A stretch of 64,000 bases of DNA from JAEUMW01 sp963734295 (GCA_963734295.1 CAVTGS010000015.1:73004-137003), one strand, 5' to 3'. Shown: positions 8,943 through 19,163, numbered from the stretch's first letter. The notes: generated by a model from the sequence alone, not told the origin. Program-made: numbers and translations.

Positions 8943-9256
8943 GGCTTTGCGCTCAGCAATCCCGCCTTGGTGAGCGCGCTTTCTAAAAAATCATTCTCCA
9001 GCGTCAACGCCCCGATCTTGGCGTGCAGCGGGGCGAGGTTCACCGGCTCGGGCGGGGCACCAGAGCCAAAGACCTCGGCTGCGCGCTCGAGCAGCCGCCC
9101 CTTCCAGTCGGCGATCTGATTCGGATGCACCTCGAACTGTTCGCACAGTTCAGCCATGGTGCGGTCCTCTCGCAAGGCGGCCAGGGCCACGCGGGCCTTG
9201 AACGCCGGATTGTGCGCGCGCCGCGTGCGCCGCGCCGATGCCTTCTTCTTGACCAT
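8939..9256 (-). CDS. IS3-family transposase OrfA
   Basis: A 105-residue DNA-binding protein. It has the IS3 OrfA helix-turn-helix (FKARVALAALREDRTMAEL and VHPNQIADWK) followed by a leucine-zipper-like region (LHAKIGALTLENDFLESAL) that mediates OrfA-OrfB contacts. The N-terminus is strongly basic (MVKKKASARRTRRAH). It is complete and lies inside the element at 7959-9346. Confidence 0.93.
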   Translation of the reverse strand: MVKKKASARRTRRAHNPAFKARVALAALREDRTMAELCEQFEVHPNQIADWKGRLLERAAEVFGSGAPPEPVNLAPLHAKIGALTLENDFLESALTKAGLLSAKP

Positions 9257-9594
9257 CAGAAACTCCTCTCGTCAGACCACTTTCGGTCCGGCTTTATACC
9301 CGGAGTTTCCACTTATAGCGCTGTTCAAATTCGTGAGACCACTTCTCGCTCCGTGGTCACCACCAGGACCTTTCCTTCGCAGGGCGCGACGACAGGCCGG
9401 CGCGCGGCAGCGAGGTAGCCGCATTATAGGCGCCCGTATGGGCGCATCCGACGACGGCGAGCAAGACGACCGTTGCCAGAATCAGCCTGCATGAGCGAAC
9501 CGCGTTCATCGTTCTTCACCTTCCCGGCTTGGGCGACCCAGGCGCTTGCAGCCGACAGCCCGAGTTGTTATGAAACGGTCGATCCAGGAACCTG

Positions 9595-10269
9595 TCACTG
9601 CGCCGCGGGTGTCACGAGCAGCGTCTCCGTGTCGCCCGGAGGATTCGGCTCGGTAGCTTCGTGGGAGTTGATGCGCGCGGTCTCGCGCTGATGCTGGATT
9701 CGTGCAAGTCCTGCGGCCTCCTCCTCGTCGGCGAGTCTCAACTTGCGCTCGCAGTCCTGCCCTTCGCACTTCGTCCGGATGCGTTCCTTCACCTTGACTG
9801 CCTCGGCGGCAAACTGGCTCGCCCTTTGATCGAAGAATCGATCTCGTTCTTCTGTCGTGGCAAACTCGGCAGGAACCAGCGTGATCGTGATCAGGGGCTC
9901 GTACTTCGTCATCGCGCCGCTCGACGCGTCGACGACGACCCCGACAAGACCACCGAAGAGAATGTTGCCAAAGGTCATCGGCTGAAAGCGCGAGCCGACC
10001 AGCCCGCTCGCTTCAAGATACCCGTCCTTGACGCAACAAACGCTAAGGTCGATTCGGCTCTTGCTTACCGTTAGAGTCCCCGGAGTCGGGTTCACGAGAC
10101 CGACAAGATTGTGGTCTCGGGTGAAAGTACATGCAGCCCCCGCCGGCTCGGTTTGAACCGTCACGGTCTGCGAGGAGCTCGTGGTCAGCGTCGCACAGCC
10201 CCCCGTCGCCAGCAATGCCAATGAAACCAGTCCGGCCCGCGCCGGATGCCGCCCCGTCTTCTTCGCCAT
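9595..10269 (-). CDS. Putative lipoprotein
   Basis: A 224-residue protein. The ORF opens further upstream, but the ATG at 10269 gives a proper signal: basic MAKKTGRHPAR, a hydrophobic LVSLALLAT core and the lipobox GGC. A PEGA-like beta segment follows (VTVQTEPAGAACTF, with CVKDGY), then a short glycine-rich hydrophobic stretch (FGNILFGGLVGVVVDASSG) like those in other envelope proteins of this type. The C-terminal 80 residues are charged and helical, including a CEGQDC pair. The function is unknown. It is 84 nt upstream of the interrupted lipoprotein gene on the same strand. Confidence 0.75.
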   Translation of the reverse strand: MAKKTGRHPARAGLVSLALLATGGCATLTTSSSQTVTVQTEPAGAACTFTRDHNLVGLVNPTPGTLTVSKSRIDLSVCCVKDGYLEASGLVGSRFQPMTFGNILFGGLVGVVVDASSGAMTKYEPLITITLVPAEFATTEERDRFFDQRASQFAAEAVKVKERIRTKCEGQDCERKLRLADEEEAAGLARIQHQRETARINSHEATEPNPPGDTETLLVTPAAQ

Positions 10270-10445
10270 TCTCGCGCCCTTTCTTCGTGTTGTTAGCTGC
10301 CACGGGCCCCCTCCCTTTCTCTCGCGATCCGGCGTCTTCGGCACCGTTACCGATAAATTCACATATAACAAATCTTAGTCAGTAAACATACTCAGTGCAA
10401 GCGAATCCTTGCTGTCCGGCGAACACATCGAAGCGTCCCAGGTGT

Positions 10446-11012
10446 TCAGACGGCGGGATGATCGGTTCTGCCCTCGAAATAGCCGGCGAAGCCGCCGATG
10501 ATGTAGTGATTATCCGCCGAGCCCCCTGCGAAGATGGCGGTGTCTACGCCAGCTCCACCGTCCATAATGTTGTTGCCACCGCCACCTCGAATCGCATCAT
10601 TTCCACCGAAGCCAACAAGCGTGTCGGATCCCGTGCTGCCCGCGATGGAATCATCAAAGGCCAACCACGCGGGAGTGCGCGCCGGCCACGGGATCGTGTC
10701 CAATTGGAGGCTCGACTGGCCCCCGTAGGTCTGTAGGATTCCCTGCCAGTCGAACAACAGGGCAACGATGCCGGTAACGACCCTTTCGAAGACGAGAAAG
10801 TAATAGCCAGTCAAGTTGCTGGCCGACAGCAATGTCATAGTCCGACAGCATTCCCCGCGTAACTTACGGAGTCCGAACCCGGCCCGCCAATCAGGGCGTC
10901 ACTGCCACCTTTCCCAGAGATCGTGTCGTTGCCCGCCACCCCCCTCGATCAGATCGTCGCTCGCAGTGCCGTTCAAAACATCGTTATTCGCTGTCCCTAT
11001 GATGTGTGCCAT
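10446..11012 (-). pseudogene. Degraded RTX protein gene
   Basis: From an ATG at 11012 the frame begins like an RTX protein: MAHIIGTANNDVLNG, then ASDDLIEGGGG. An extra G near 10930 breaks it; the next frame continues NDTISGKGGSDALIGG. A further shift near 10840 leads into the open frame 10838-10446, which carries more RTX repeats (GNDAIRGGGGNNIMDGG) and ends NHYIIGGFAGYFEGRTDHPAV, the same terminal motif as the intact paralogues. It has RTX blocks and the terminal tail but none of the heads and only part of one YIASY-type repeat. It is best read as a remnant of a fourth family member. Confidence 0.7.
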
Positions 11013-11027
11013 GATCCTGCCCCTGGT

Positions 11028-11066
11028 CGATCGTTCTTGTGTCTATGTTTTGACAATAAACGATCG
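11028..11066. promoter_or_regulatory. Inverted repeat, candidate TetR operator
   Basis: CGATCGTT at 11028-11035 is repeated inverted as AACGATCG at 11059-11066. The match loosely extends inwards (TTGTGTC against GACAATA). A -35-like TTGACA (11050-11055) sits between the arms, and a 10-bp palindrome GATCGCGATC (11062-11071) overlaps the right arm. The region is AT-rich and lies between the divergent RTX remnant and the tetR gene, where an autoregulating TetR protein would bind. Binding is inferred. Confidence 0.4.
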
Positions 11067-11187
11067 CGATCAGTGAATCCATGCGCAAGATCAATTTGCA
11101 AAGCTTTTTTTTTGGTGTCGACAAGACGGACTTGATCCATAATTTTCAGTACCTGAGCGTACCGATCCAGTTTTCTCAACCACGTCC

Positions 11188-11832
11188 ATGACCGTTACTC
11201 GCCGCAGCTTCACCATCGGCGCCCACACGCGGCGCAAGCAGCAGAAGGCCGCGACGCGCGAGCGCATCCTCCAGGCAGCCAAAGAGCTCTTCGCCGAGCA
11301 CGGCTACGAGGCCACGACCATGCAGAAGGTCGCTCAGGCCACGGGGTTCTCCGCCGGAAACGTCTTCGTCCACTTTCCCTCCAAGGCCGACGTGCTCGCG
11401 ACCCTGATGCACGAAGAAATCGCCGCTCTGGATCGGTTGATCGCGAAGCGGGTGCCGCGGCGGGGCACGGTGCGCGCCCGCCTGCGCAAAGTGTTTGGGG
11501 TGTTTCTGGACTACGCGGTGCCGACCGAGCGGCTATTACGCACGCTGATGGCCTATTCGTGGAGCTGGGACGAACACTGGGAGGCGCGTTTCGAGGGCAG
11601 CATCGCCATCCGCAGACAGCAGATACAAACGATTCTCGAAGACGGCATCCGCTCCGGGGAAATCCGCACTGACGCAGACCTGGAAGCGGTCGGCATCTGC
11701 GTCTTCGGCATCGCAGAAACGCTGTTCAAGGCAGCTCGCTTCTACGGCTACGATCGGAAGCGCTTTCTCGACCAAGCAGACCGGTCGTTACGAGCCCTCC
11801 TTGGGGGAGTGTCAAAGCAACAGGCGCCGTAG
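11188..11832 (+). CDS. TetR/AcrR-family transcriptional regulator
   Basis: A 214-residue regulator. The N-terminal TetR helix-turn-helix is plain: ATRERILQAAKELFAEHG, then TMQKVAQATGFSAGNVFVHF and PSKADVL (about residues 22-70). The C-terminal ligand/dimer domain is all-helical and not assignable to a subclass. It is divergent from the degraded RTX gene and ends 13 nt from the stop of the intact propeller RTX gene. It may control the RTX genes or itself through the inverted repeat at 11028-11066. Confidence 0.9.
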   Translation: MTVTRRSFTIGAHTRRKQQKAATRERILQAAKELFAEHGYEATTMQKVAQATGFSAGNVFVHFPSKADVLATLMHEEIAALDRLIAKRVPRRGTVRARLRKVFGVFLDYAVPTERLLRTLMAYSWSWDEHWEARFEGSIAIRRQQIQTILEDGIRSGEIRTDADLEAVGICVFGIAETLFKAARFYGYDRKRFLDQADRSLRALLGGVSKQQAP

Positions 11833-11845
11833 AGATCCGTACCGA

Positions 11846-14158
11846 TCAGACCAAGAGTTCATCGGTCCTGCCCTCGAAGTAGCCGTTGGTGATGTAGTGC
11901 AGCGTCGCGGCTTCGGTATCGGTGCCGAAGGCCGCCTGCAGATCGACGTAGTTGGCGAGGTACTGCGCGGCATCGAAGAGATCGGTAGCGCGATGCTCGG
12001 CGTAGCCCGCGAGGATGTAGTGATTGACTCCCGCCCCCGCATTCGCGCCGAAGGCACTGATGAGATCGCCGTACGAGGCGATGTACTCAAGGCCGTCGAA
12101 GCTGGTGGTGCGACCCTCGAAGCGCCCGGCCTGGATGTAGTGCGCGGCACCGGCATCCGCGTTCGGCCCCAAAGCGTTCACCAGATCACCGTAGGAGGCG
12201 ATGTATTCCAGCCCGTCGAAGGTGACGGTCCGGCCCTCGGCGTAGCCGGCCGCGGCGAAGTGATTCAACCCGGCGGCTCCATTGGCGCCGAACGCGGCCA
12301 TGAGATCCACATAGGATGCGAGGTACTCGCGCGCGCTGTCCACACCCGCCGCGGGCAGCACCTGGTCCGCGAAGACGAGCGTCTCGATGGCGGCGAGGCG
12401 ATCGACACCTTCCACGGCGCTGCTCACCACCAACTGGCCGCCAGCGCCGAGTACCACGTAGAGCGACCGCGGCCCCACATAGCTCGCGTAGTCGGCGCCG
12501 TCGCCACCGTTCAGGACATCGTTGCCCGGCGCGCCGAAGAGTCCATCGTCCCCGGCCCCGCCCAGTAGACGGTTCGCGCCGACATTGCCCGCGAGGATGT
12601 TCCCCAGACTGTTACCCGCGCCGTCGATGTCTGCAGCGCCCACGAGCGTGAGGTTCTCGACGTTCGCGGGGAGCGCGAACGAGACAGCGGATTCGACGGT
12701 ATCGATGCCGCCGCCCGACACGATCGATGGCGTCGCGGCGAAGACGTCGGAGACCGTGTTGGGAAGCCCGGGCACAAGATTCGAGGCACTGCTAAGGAAC
12801 GCGACGACGCTGCCATCGGCCGCTATGGAGGCACCGAAGCTGTTGTCGTTCGGGTTCAGTCCGGCTTGGCCTTCCGAAACCCTGGTAAGGGCGCCGGTGA
12901 CGAGGTCTTTCACGAAGACATCGATAGTGGCCCCGTTGTCACCTGGTACCAGGTTCGAGGCAGCGCTGCGAAAGACTACGTATCGGCCGTCGGGCGAGAT
13001 TTGCGGCGCATCGCTCGCGGCATTACCTTCGACGCCGTTCGCGGACGTGGACACGCGCGCGATGACGCCGGTCTCGAGATCCTTGACGAAGATGTCGGAG
13101 ACTGCATTCAAGTCGCCCGGAACGAGGTTGGAGGCAGCGCTCTGGAACGCGACGAAGCGCCCGTCCGCCGAGACCGACGGCGCGAAGCTCGAGTCGTTCG
13201 CCTGCCTGCCGTCCGACGCCGTGGAAACCAGCGCAATGGCGCCTGTCGACAGGTTCTTCACGAGGATCCCCGTCACCGCACCGGTGAACCCCGGGACCAG
13301 ATCGAAGGCGTTGCTGCTGAACGCAACCACGCTGCCGTCGCCCGAGATGGCGGGGTCGACGTTGCTTCCGACGGACGAGATGCCCTGGCTATTGGACGAA
13401 GCGATGACGATCGCGCCGGTCTGCAGATCCTTGACGAAGACGTCGGCCGAGACGTTCCGATCGCCGGCAACCAGATTCGAGGCAAGACTTGCGAAGGCGA
13501 CGAAGCGACCGTCTCCCGAGATCGCGCCATCCAGACTGGAGTCGTTCGCCTCGACACCGCGCTCGCTCACCGATGCGCGGACGATCCCGCCCGACGCGAG
13601 ATCCTTCACGAAGACATCGGTGGCGAAATTGAGATCGCCCGGCACCAGGTTCGATGCATTGCTCAGGAATGAGACGTAGCGACCATCGGCGCTGATCGAG
13701 GCATTGAAGCTGGTGTCGTTGCCCTGGAACCCGCCCGCGTCGGTCGAGGCACGCAGGACAGCGCCCGTCTGGAGGTCCCTCACGAAAACGTCCTGGACGA
13801 CGTTGGTCTCGCCCGGCACGAGATTGGATGCGAGGCTGCCGAAAGCCACGAATCGTCCGTCCGCCGAAATGGCGGGATTGAAGCTCGTGTTGTTGCCCTG
13901 AGTGCCATCGGCGGCTGCGGACACGCGCACGAGCGAGAGCGGGTTCCCGGTCTCGACCACGCGGTCGCCGGCACTGTCCACCCGGTAGGTGTCGTTACCC
14001 GCGCCGCCCCGTAGATAGTCGGCGCCGAAGCCGCCGTCGAGCAGGTCCGACCCGCCCTGGCCCACCAGCGCGTCGTCGCCGGCGAGGCCGAACATCAGGT
14101 CATCGGCCGGGGTGCCCAGGAGGAGGTCGTTGCGGGGAGTGCCGATGATCGTCGCCAT
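11846..14158 (-). CDS. Secreted RTX protein with seven-bladed propeller and YIASY repeats
   Basis: A 770-residue protein with a GGAAGG ribosome binding site. It opens with RTX nonapeptides (MATIIGTPRNDLLLG, GGSDLLDGGFGADYLRGG). Seven ~58-residue repeats follow from about residue 80 to 490, each with the core ISADGRFVAFxSxASNLVPGD and then DVFVKDLxTG; this is a TolB/PD40-like seven-bladed beta-propeller. A second RTX block (GANRLLGGAGDDGLFG) comes near residues 530-560, then four YIASYxDL repeats ending EGRTDELLV. It is presumably exported by a type I system. The propeller suggests binding of a partner or carbohydrate, but nothing shows which. Confidence 0.88.
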   Translation of the reverse strand: MATIIGTPRNDLLLGTPADDLMFGLAGDDALVGQGGSDLLDGGFGADYLRGGAGNDTYRVDSAGDRVVETGNPLSLVRVSAAADGTQGNNTSFNPAISADGRFVAFGSLASNLVPGETNVVQDVFVRDLQTGAVLRASTDAGGFQGNDTSFNASISADGRYVSFLSNASNLVPGDLNFATDVFVKDLASGGIVRASVSERGVEANDSSLDGAISGDGRFVAFASLASNLVAGDRNVSADVFVKDLQTGAIVIASSNSQGISSVGSNVDPAISGDGSVVAFSSNAFDLVPGFTGAVTGILVKNLSTGAIALVSTASDGRQANDSSFAPSVSADGRFVAFQSAASNLVPGDLNAVSDIFVKDLETGVIARVSTSANGVEGNAASDAPQISPDGRYVVFRSAASNLVPGDNGATIDVFVKDLVTGALTRVSEGQAGLNPNDNSFGASIAADGSVVAFLSSASNLVPGLPNTVSDVFAATPSIVSGGGIDTVESAVSFALPANVENLTLVGAADIDGAGNSLGNILAGNVGANRLLGGAGDDGLFGAPGNDVLNGGDGADYASYVGPRSLYVVLGAGGQLVVSSAVEGVDRLAAIETLVFADQVLPAAGVDSAREYLASYVDLMAAFGANGAAGLNHFAAAGYAEGRTVTFDGLEYIASYGDLVNALGPNADAGAAHYIQAGRFEGRTTSFDGLEYIASYGDLISAFGANAGAGVNHYILAGYAEHRATDLFDAAQYLANYVDLQAAFGTDTEAATLHYITNGYFEGRTDELLV

Positions 14159-14335
14159 CCTTGCCGCCTTCCAATAGTTTTATCGAATCCGGAACATGCG
14201 CCCGCCCGGGAGGACGACATGCGCATGCCCCCGGGCCGTGGGGTCGAGTATAAGACCCGCCGAACGGAACGAACGGTTCCAGGCGACCGACGGACGGCCG
14301 CGAGCAGATCTTGAAGTGCGACGCTCTGGCAGTGC

Positions 14336-14995
14336 TTAGTCCGGCCCGGAAGCACTGCGGATCAGCGCCACGAGCAGGAGATAGAGCATGCCCGCGTTGC
14401 ACAGGTGCCAGAGGAAATGAGTGCCGACCGGGAAGGCCGGGCAGACCGCCTCGTCGATCGTGCGGAAGACGAGCGAGACCGTGAAAACACCCGCGGCCAG
14501 GGCGAAGGCGCGTGCCTCGGGATCCTTGTGCGCGGCGAGAAAAACGGCCATCACGATGAGCGTTGCCCACGCGGGTCCGTAGAAGATGGATCCGTTCAGG
14601 AGTTCCCGCGGAAATGCGGCGCTCACACTGAAGTTCAAGAGATGAAAGAGAGCGAAGAGCCCCAGCGTCCCGACCCACCGCAGGCGACCGACCCGGACCA
14701 TGAACGCGAGTAGGAACAAGCTGATGAACAGCAGGATAGGGATCTCGTCTGCGAACTTCGCCCAGCGCGTGGCGAACGTGTGCCACAGCGCGCTCCCGAC
14801 GCCGATGGCGAAGAGCAGCGTGATCAGAAGCAGCAGGTCCCAGCTGTTGCGCCACGCGAGTCCCGGCGCCTTGCGCCACTGCCGCAATGCCATCGCCCCC
14901 GCCACGATGAAGGCGAGATTGGTGACGGCGTTGAGCGGCTCGTTCCACAGACCGGGACCAGTGCGTTCGCAATAGGCGTCGAGAAAGTCGACCAT
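14336..14995 (-). CDS. Ceramidase-domain membrane protein
   Basis: A 219-residue integral membrane protein of the ceramidase/CREST superfamily. The chosen start is MVDFLDAYCERTGPGLW; the ORF runs upstream without a better start. Diagnostic positions are WNEPLNAVTNLAF near the N-terminus, SALWHTFATRWAKFADEIP in the middle, and HFLWHLCNAGMLYLL near the end, which supply the conserved His, Asp and Ser-type metal ligands of the family. About seven membrane helices are visible. Bacterial members are uncharacterised membrane hydrolases; a sphingolipid substrate should not be assumed. Confidence 0.82.
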   Translation of the reverse strand: MVDFLDAYCERTGPGLWNEPLNAVTNLAFIVAGAMALRQWRKAPGLAWRNSWDLLLLITLLFAIGVGSALWHTFATRWAKFADEIPILLFISLFLLAFMVRVGRLRWVGTLGLFALFHLLNFSVSAAFPRELLNGSIFYGPAWATLIVMAVFLAAHKDPEARAFALAAGVFTVSLVFRTIDEAVCPAFPVGTHFLWHLCNAGMLYLLLVALIRSASGPD

Positions 14996-15050
14996 CGGAG
15001 AGGGCGCTCGGTGGTGGCAAGGATGGCACAGGCCGGATAGTATGAAACGC

Positions 15051-15287
15051 ATGGCGAACTGGCACGTCCGTATCAACGGCACCCCTTGGTGCTGTCGCGG
15101 TGATCTCGAACCAGAGCAGCCCCCGGGGGTCCGCGCTGCCCTGCTCAGGGTCTGCTGCGGCCAGGCGAGCCGCGCGGATGCGTTGAGCCTGAAAGCGGCG
15201 CTGGCCGAGATGGGTTACGCGGCCTGGGACGAGATCGAAATCGTGCAGAGCGCGTGCGAGCTCAGGGACTTGCCGGAAGAGACGTGA
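15051..15287 (+). CDS. Small hypothetical protein
   Basis: A 78-residue protein (MANWHVRINGTPWCCRGD...RDLPEET) between the divergent ceramidase-like gene and the aldo/keto reductase, 40 nt upstream of the latter. An in-frame ATG at 15042 is an alternative start. It has a Cys pair (WCC), a second (VCC) and a C-terminal acidic region. I do not recognise it. The composition looks like a real soluble protein and no better gene covers this stretch. Confidence 0.5.
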   Translation: MANWHVRINGTPWCCRGDLEPEQPPGVRAALLRVCCGQASRADALSLKAALAEMGYAAWDEIEIVQSACELRDLPEET

Positions 15288-15327
15288 GCCGCTCTCTCTT
15301 TTCATCTGCTCGGCACGCCCGCCGGCC

Positions 15328-16299
15328 ATGAACTACCGTCGCCTCGGCCGCTCCGGGCTGCAACTCAGCGAGCTTTCGCTGGGGTCCTGGGTCACGTACG
15401 CAAACCAGCTGGATACCCGCGCCGCGCGCGAGCTGATGGCAGCCGCGTTCGACGCCGGCGTCAATTTCTTCGACAACGCAGAAGTGTATGCGAACGGTCG
15501 CAGCGAGGAGATCATGGGCGCGGTGCTCAAAGCGCTGCGCTGGCCGCGCATGAAGTACGTGGTATCCACCAAGTTCTATTGGGGCATGGGCGAAGGGCCG
15601 AACGAGAAGAACACCTTAAACCGCAAGTATCTGCTGCACGCCATCGACGGATCGCTCGCGCGCCTCAAGCTCGACTACGTCGACATCGTCTTCTGCCACC
15701 GCGCCGATCCGAACACACCGATCGACGAAACCGTCGGGGCCATGCATGACATCATCGGCCGCGGCAAGGCGCTTTACTGGGGCACCAGCGAATGGCCGGC
15801 GGAAGCGATCCGCACCGCCTGCGACTTCGCCCTGCGCCATCACCTGCACCAGCCCGTGACCGAGCAGGCGCAGTATCACCTCTTTCACCGCACGCGCGTG
15901 GAGTCGGAGTACGCCCCGCTCTGCCAGACGCCCGGCCTCGGTCTCACCACCTGGAGCCCGCTCGCTTCCGGTCTTCTCACCGGCAAGTATCGTCACGGCA
16001 TTCCGGCTGGCTCGCGCGCCACACTGGCCAACTACGACTTCCTGCGCGACGGGCTCACCGATCCCGTCCGCAACCGCATCGTGGACGAACTCGAATCCGT
16101 GGCAGGAGACCTAAGCTGCGCGCTCGCGCCGCTGGCGATCGCGTGGTGCCTCAAGAATCCGTCTGTCAGCAGCGTGATACTGGGCGCCACACGTACGTCG
16201 CAGCTCGCGGAGAACCTGAAAGCGCTCGCAGTGGTGCCGAAGCTCACGACCGATGTGATGCAGCGCATCGACTCCATCGTCGGCTCGAACGTCGAGTGA
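15328..16299 (+). CDS. Aldo/keto reductase, potassium-channel beta-subunit type
   Basis: A 323-residue NADPH-dependent (beta/alpha)8 reductase. It begins MNYRRLGRSGLQLSELSLGSW, with the catalytic Asp and Tyr in FFDNAEVYANGRSE, Lys in VVSTKFYWGMGEGPN and His in DIVFCHRADP. The 'GEGPNEKN' loop and the C-terminal NADP-binding VSSVILGATRTSQLAENL are typical of the Kv-beta/YghZ group. It is complete. The substrate is not predictable; carbonyl detoxification is usual for the family. The gene is convergent with prfC, 13 nt away. Confidence 0.9.
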   Translation: MNYRRLGRSGLQLSELSLGSWVTYANQLDTRAARELMAAAFDAGVNFFDNAEVYANGRSEEIMGAVLKALRWPRMKYVVSTKFYWGMGEGPNEKNTLNRKYLLHAIDGSLARLKLDYVDIVFCHRADPNTPIDETVGAMHDIIGRGKALYWGTSEWPAEAIRTACDFALRHHLHQPVTEQAQYHLFHRTRVESEYAPLCQTPGLGLTTWSPLASGLLTGKYRHGIPAGSRATLANYDFLRDGLTDPVRNRIVDELESVAGDLSCALAPLAIAWCLKNPSVSSVILGATRTSQLAENLKALAVVPKLTTDVMQRIDSIVGSNVE

Positions 16300-16312
16300 G
16301 AGAGTCCGGTCG

Positions 16313-17932
<1,620 letters not shown>

Positions 17933-18076
17933 GTGCTGGCGTGTTGACGCGGGCTCATCCGCGCGTGATGAGGCTATCCCGCGGGTCCAGCGTGAGGTGA
18001 GGGGAGACGTGGATTATAGCAGCGACGATTCGGTCATTCGGCTGCGGTGCGCATTCTTCGAGGGCCGCGAGCTGCT

Positions 18077-18937
18077 TCAGACGACGGGTCGCGTGCCTTT
18101 GCATTTTGGGAAGGCGGTGCAGCCCCAGAACTCGCTCCCAGCGTTCGTTCCGTGGCGCGCGATCCGCGCAACCATCGGAGCGCCACACGATGGGCACGCG
18201 GGAGTCCGTGAACTGCTCGCTTCCCCGGACGTTTCGCTGGGGACCGAACGGGATGACCGCTCTGTCTGGATCGCCAAGACATCCGAGAGCTTCGCCAACT
18301 CCTCCCCGTCGACCAATTCCACGTTTCTTCCCGCCGCGAAGCTCTTCGCCTCGTTCGTAAAGTGGCCGCTGGTGACGACGAAGCCGCCGGCCGCGCCGGT
18401 TGCTGCCATTACTCCGTACAACTCCCGTACGATCTGCACGCCCACTCTTTGAGCCCGCCAATGCTTGCACTGCACGAGGTGTTTCTCGCCGTCCTTGCGC
18501 AAGACGAGGTCAACACCGCCGTCGGCCTGTGTCCCGCCCATCTCCGTCACGACGAACCCTGCGCGGCGGAAGACCTCACCAATCAGAATCTCAAAATCCT
18601 GCCAGCTCACGTCGGCTAAAGGATTTCGAGACACGGGCGCCAGCAGCGCACCTGCCAAGACTTTGCGCCTGCGGTCGTTAAGCAGAGAAATCGCAGAGCC
18701 AAGCAGGAGAGCGGACGGAAGGAGATACTGTAGGTAGATGGCTGTTGCCTTGAACATGCTCTTACCGGCGACCGAGCCAAGTTCTGGCAAATTGACAGGA
18801 CTCGCGAAAGTCATGGTCGCGATGTGGTGGAGTGCGAGGTAGGCGACGATCGCCGATAGGACACCCACCCACCACGGAACCCTTGATGCGACTTTGATCA
18901 GATCTTCGAAAGGAGACGTGCGATTTCGTCGGGACAT
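18077..18937 (-). CDS. Membrane-anchored Mrr-like restriction endonuclease with zinc finger
   Basis: A 286-residue protein from the ATG at 18937 (MSRRNRTSPFEDL); the longer open frame gives an unlikely N-terminus. Two membrane segments come first (WWVGVLSAIVAYLALHH and AIYLQYLLPSALLLGSAISLL). An Mrr-type nuclease domain follows: FEILIGEVFRRAGF, then the catalytic D-x(n)-QxK signature in GGVDLVLRKDGEKHLVQCKHW. The C-terminus is a topoisomerase-type four-Cys zinc finger (CPSCGAPMV, FWGCTAFPKCKG). Mrr enzymes cut modified DNA. Membrane anchoring suggests it meets incoming DNA at the envelope, but that is inference. Confidence 0.85.
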   Translation of the reverse strand: MSRRNRTSPFEDLIKVASRVPWWVGVLSAIVAYLALHHIATMTFASPVNLPELGSVAGKSMFKATAIYLQYLLPSALLLGSAISLLNDRRRKVLAGALLAPVSRNPLADVSWQDFEILIGEVFRRAGFVVTEMGGTQADGGVDLVLRKDGEKHLVQCKHWRAQRVGVQIVRELYGVMAATGAAGGFVVTSGHFTNEAKSFAAGRNVELVDGEELAKLSDVLAIQTERSSRSVPSETSGEASSSRTPACPSCGAPMVARIARHGTNAGSEFWGCTAFPKCKGTRPVV

Positions 18938-19163
18938 TTCGGTAACCGTAACGTTGCTTCGGTTCTTTCGGAGTTGTGAGCTCAAGGCGTGGCATGTTGC
19001 CGCGCAAACATCTTGACGGGCCGCCACCCGGTCTTGAGGCAGCAAGCGCTGTGCCCATACTTTGTGTCGGCGGCAACCAAACACCTGCCCCATCAGTGGG
19101 TGCGCGCCGCTGCGGCCGGACGGGCGCGCGATAGAAGAGGAGGAGAAGTCAGAGCCGGACCGG

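Larger units (their letters stand above)
7959..9346 (-). mobile_element. IS3-family insertion sequence
   Basis: The element holds orfA and orfB in the usual overlapping order. The two ends share imperfect inverted repeats: AGAAGTGGT then eight unmatched bases then TTTGAACA (7959-7983 and, inverted, about 9323-9346), and further in TATAAGTGGA...CTCCGGG (7997-8012 and 9301-9317). I take the outer pair as the element ends, giving about 1.39 kb, which is normal for IS3. A clean target duplication is not evident, so the boundaries are uncertain by some tens of bases; the inner pair is the alternative. It interrupts a lipoprotein gene. Confidence 0.7.
7562..9510 (-). pseudogene. Lipoprotein gene split by an IS3-family element
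   Basis: The start at 9510 encodes a lipoprotein signal (MNAVRSCRLILATVVLLAVVGC, given as MNAVRS...VVGC). After a one-base frameshift near 9415 the frame continues as RRPVVAPCEGKVLVVTTE up to the IS element. Left of the element it resumes as SEATLAAFSDAFRGG...SFTYEYNQLKN and, after an extra C in a CCC run near 7682, ends QEEIVKVTHKAVYDV...SKPVAQ at a TGA at 7562. The protein would be about 190 residues. I do not recognise the family. The insertion has clearly inactivated it. A second lipoprotein gene lies just upstream. Confidence 0.75.
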
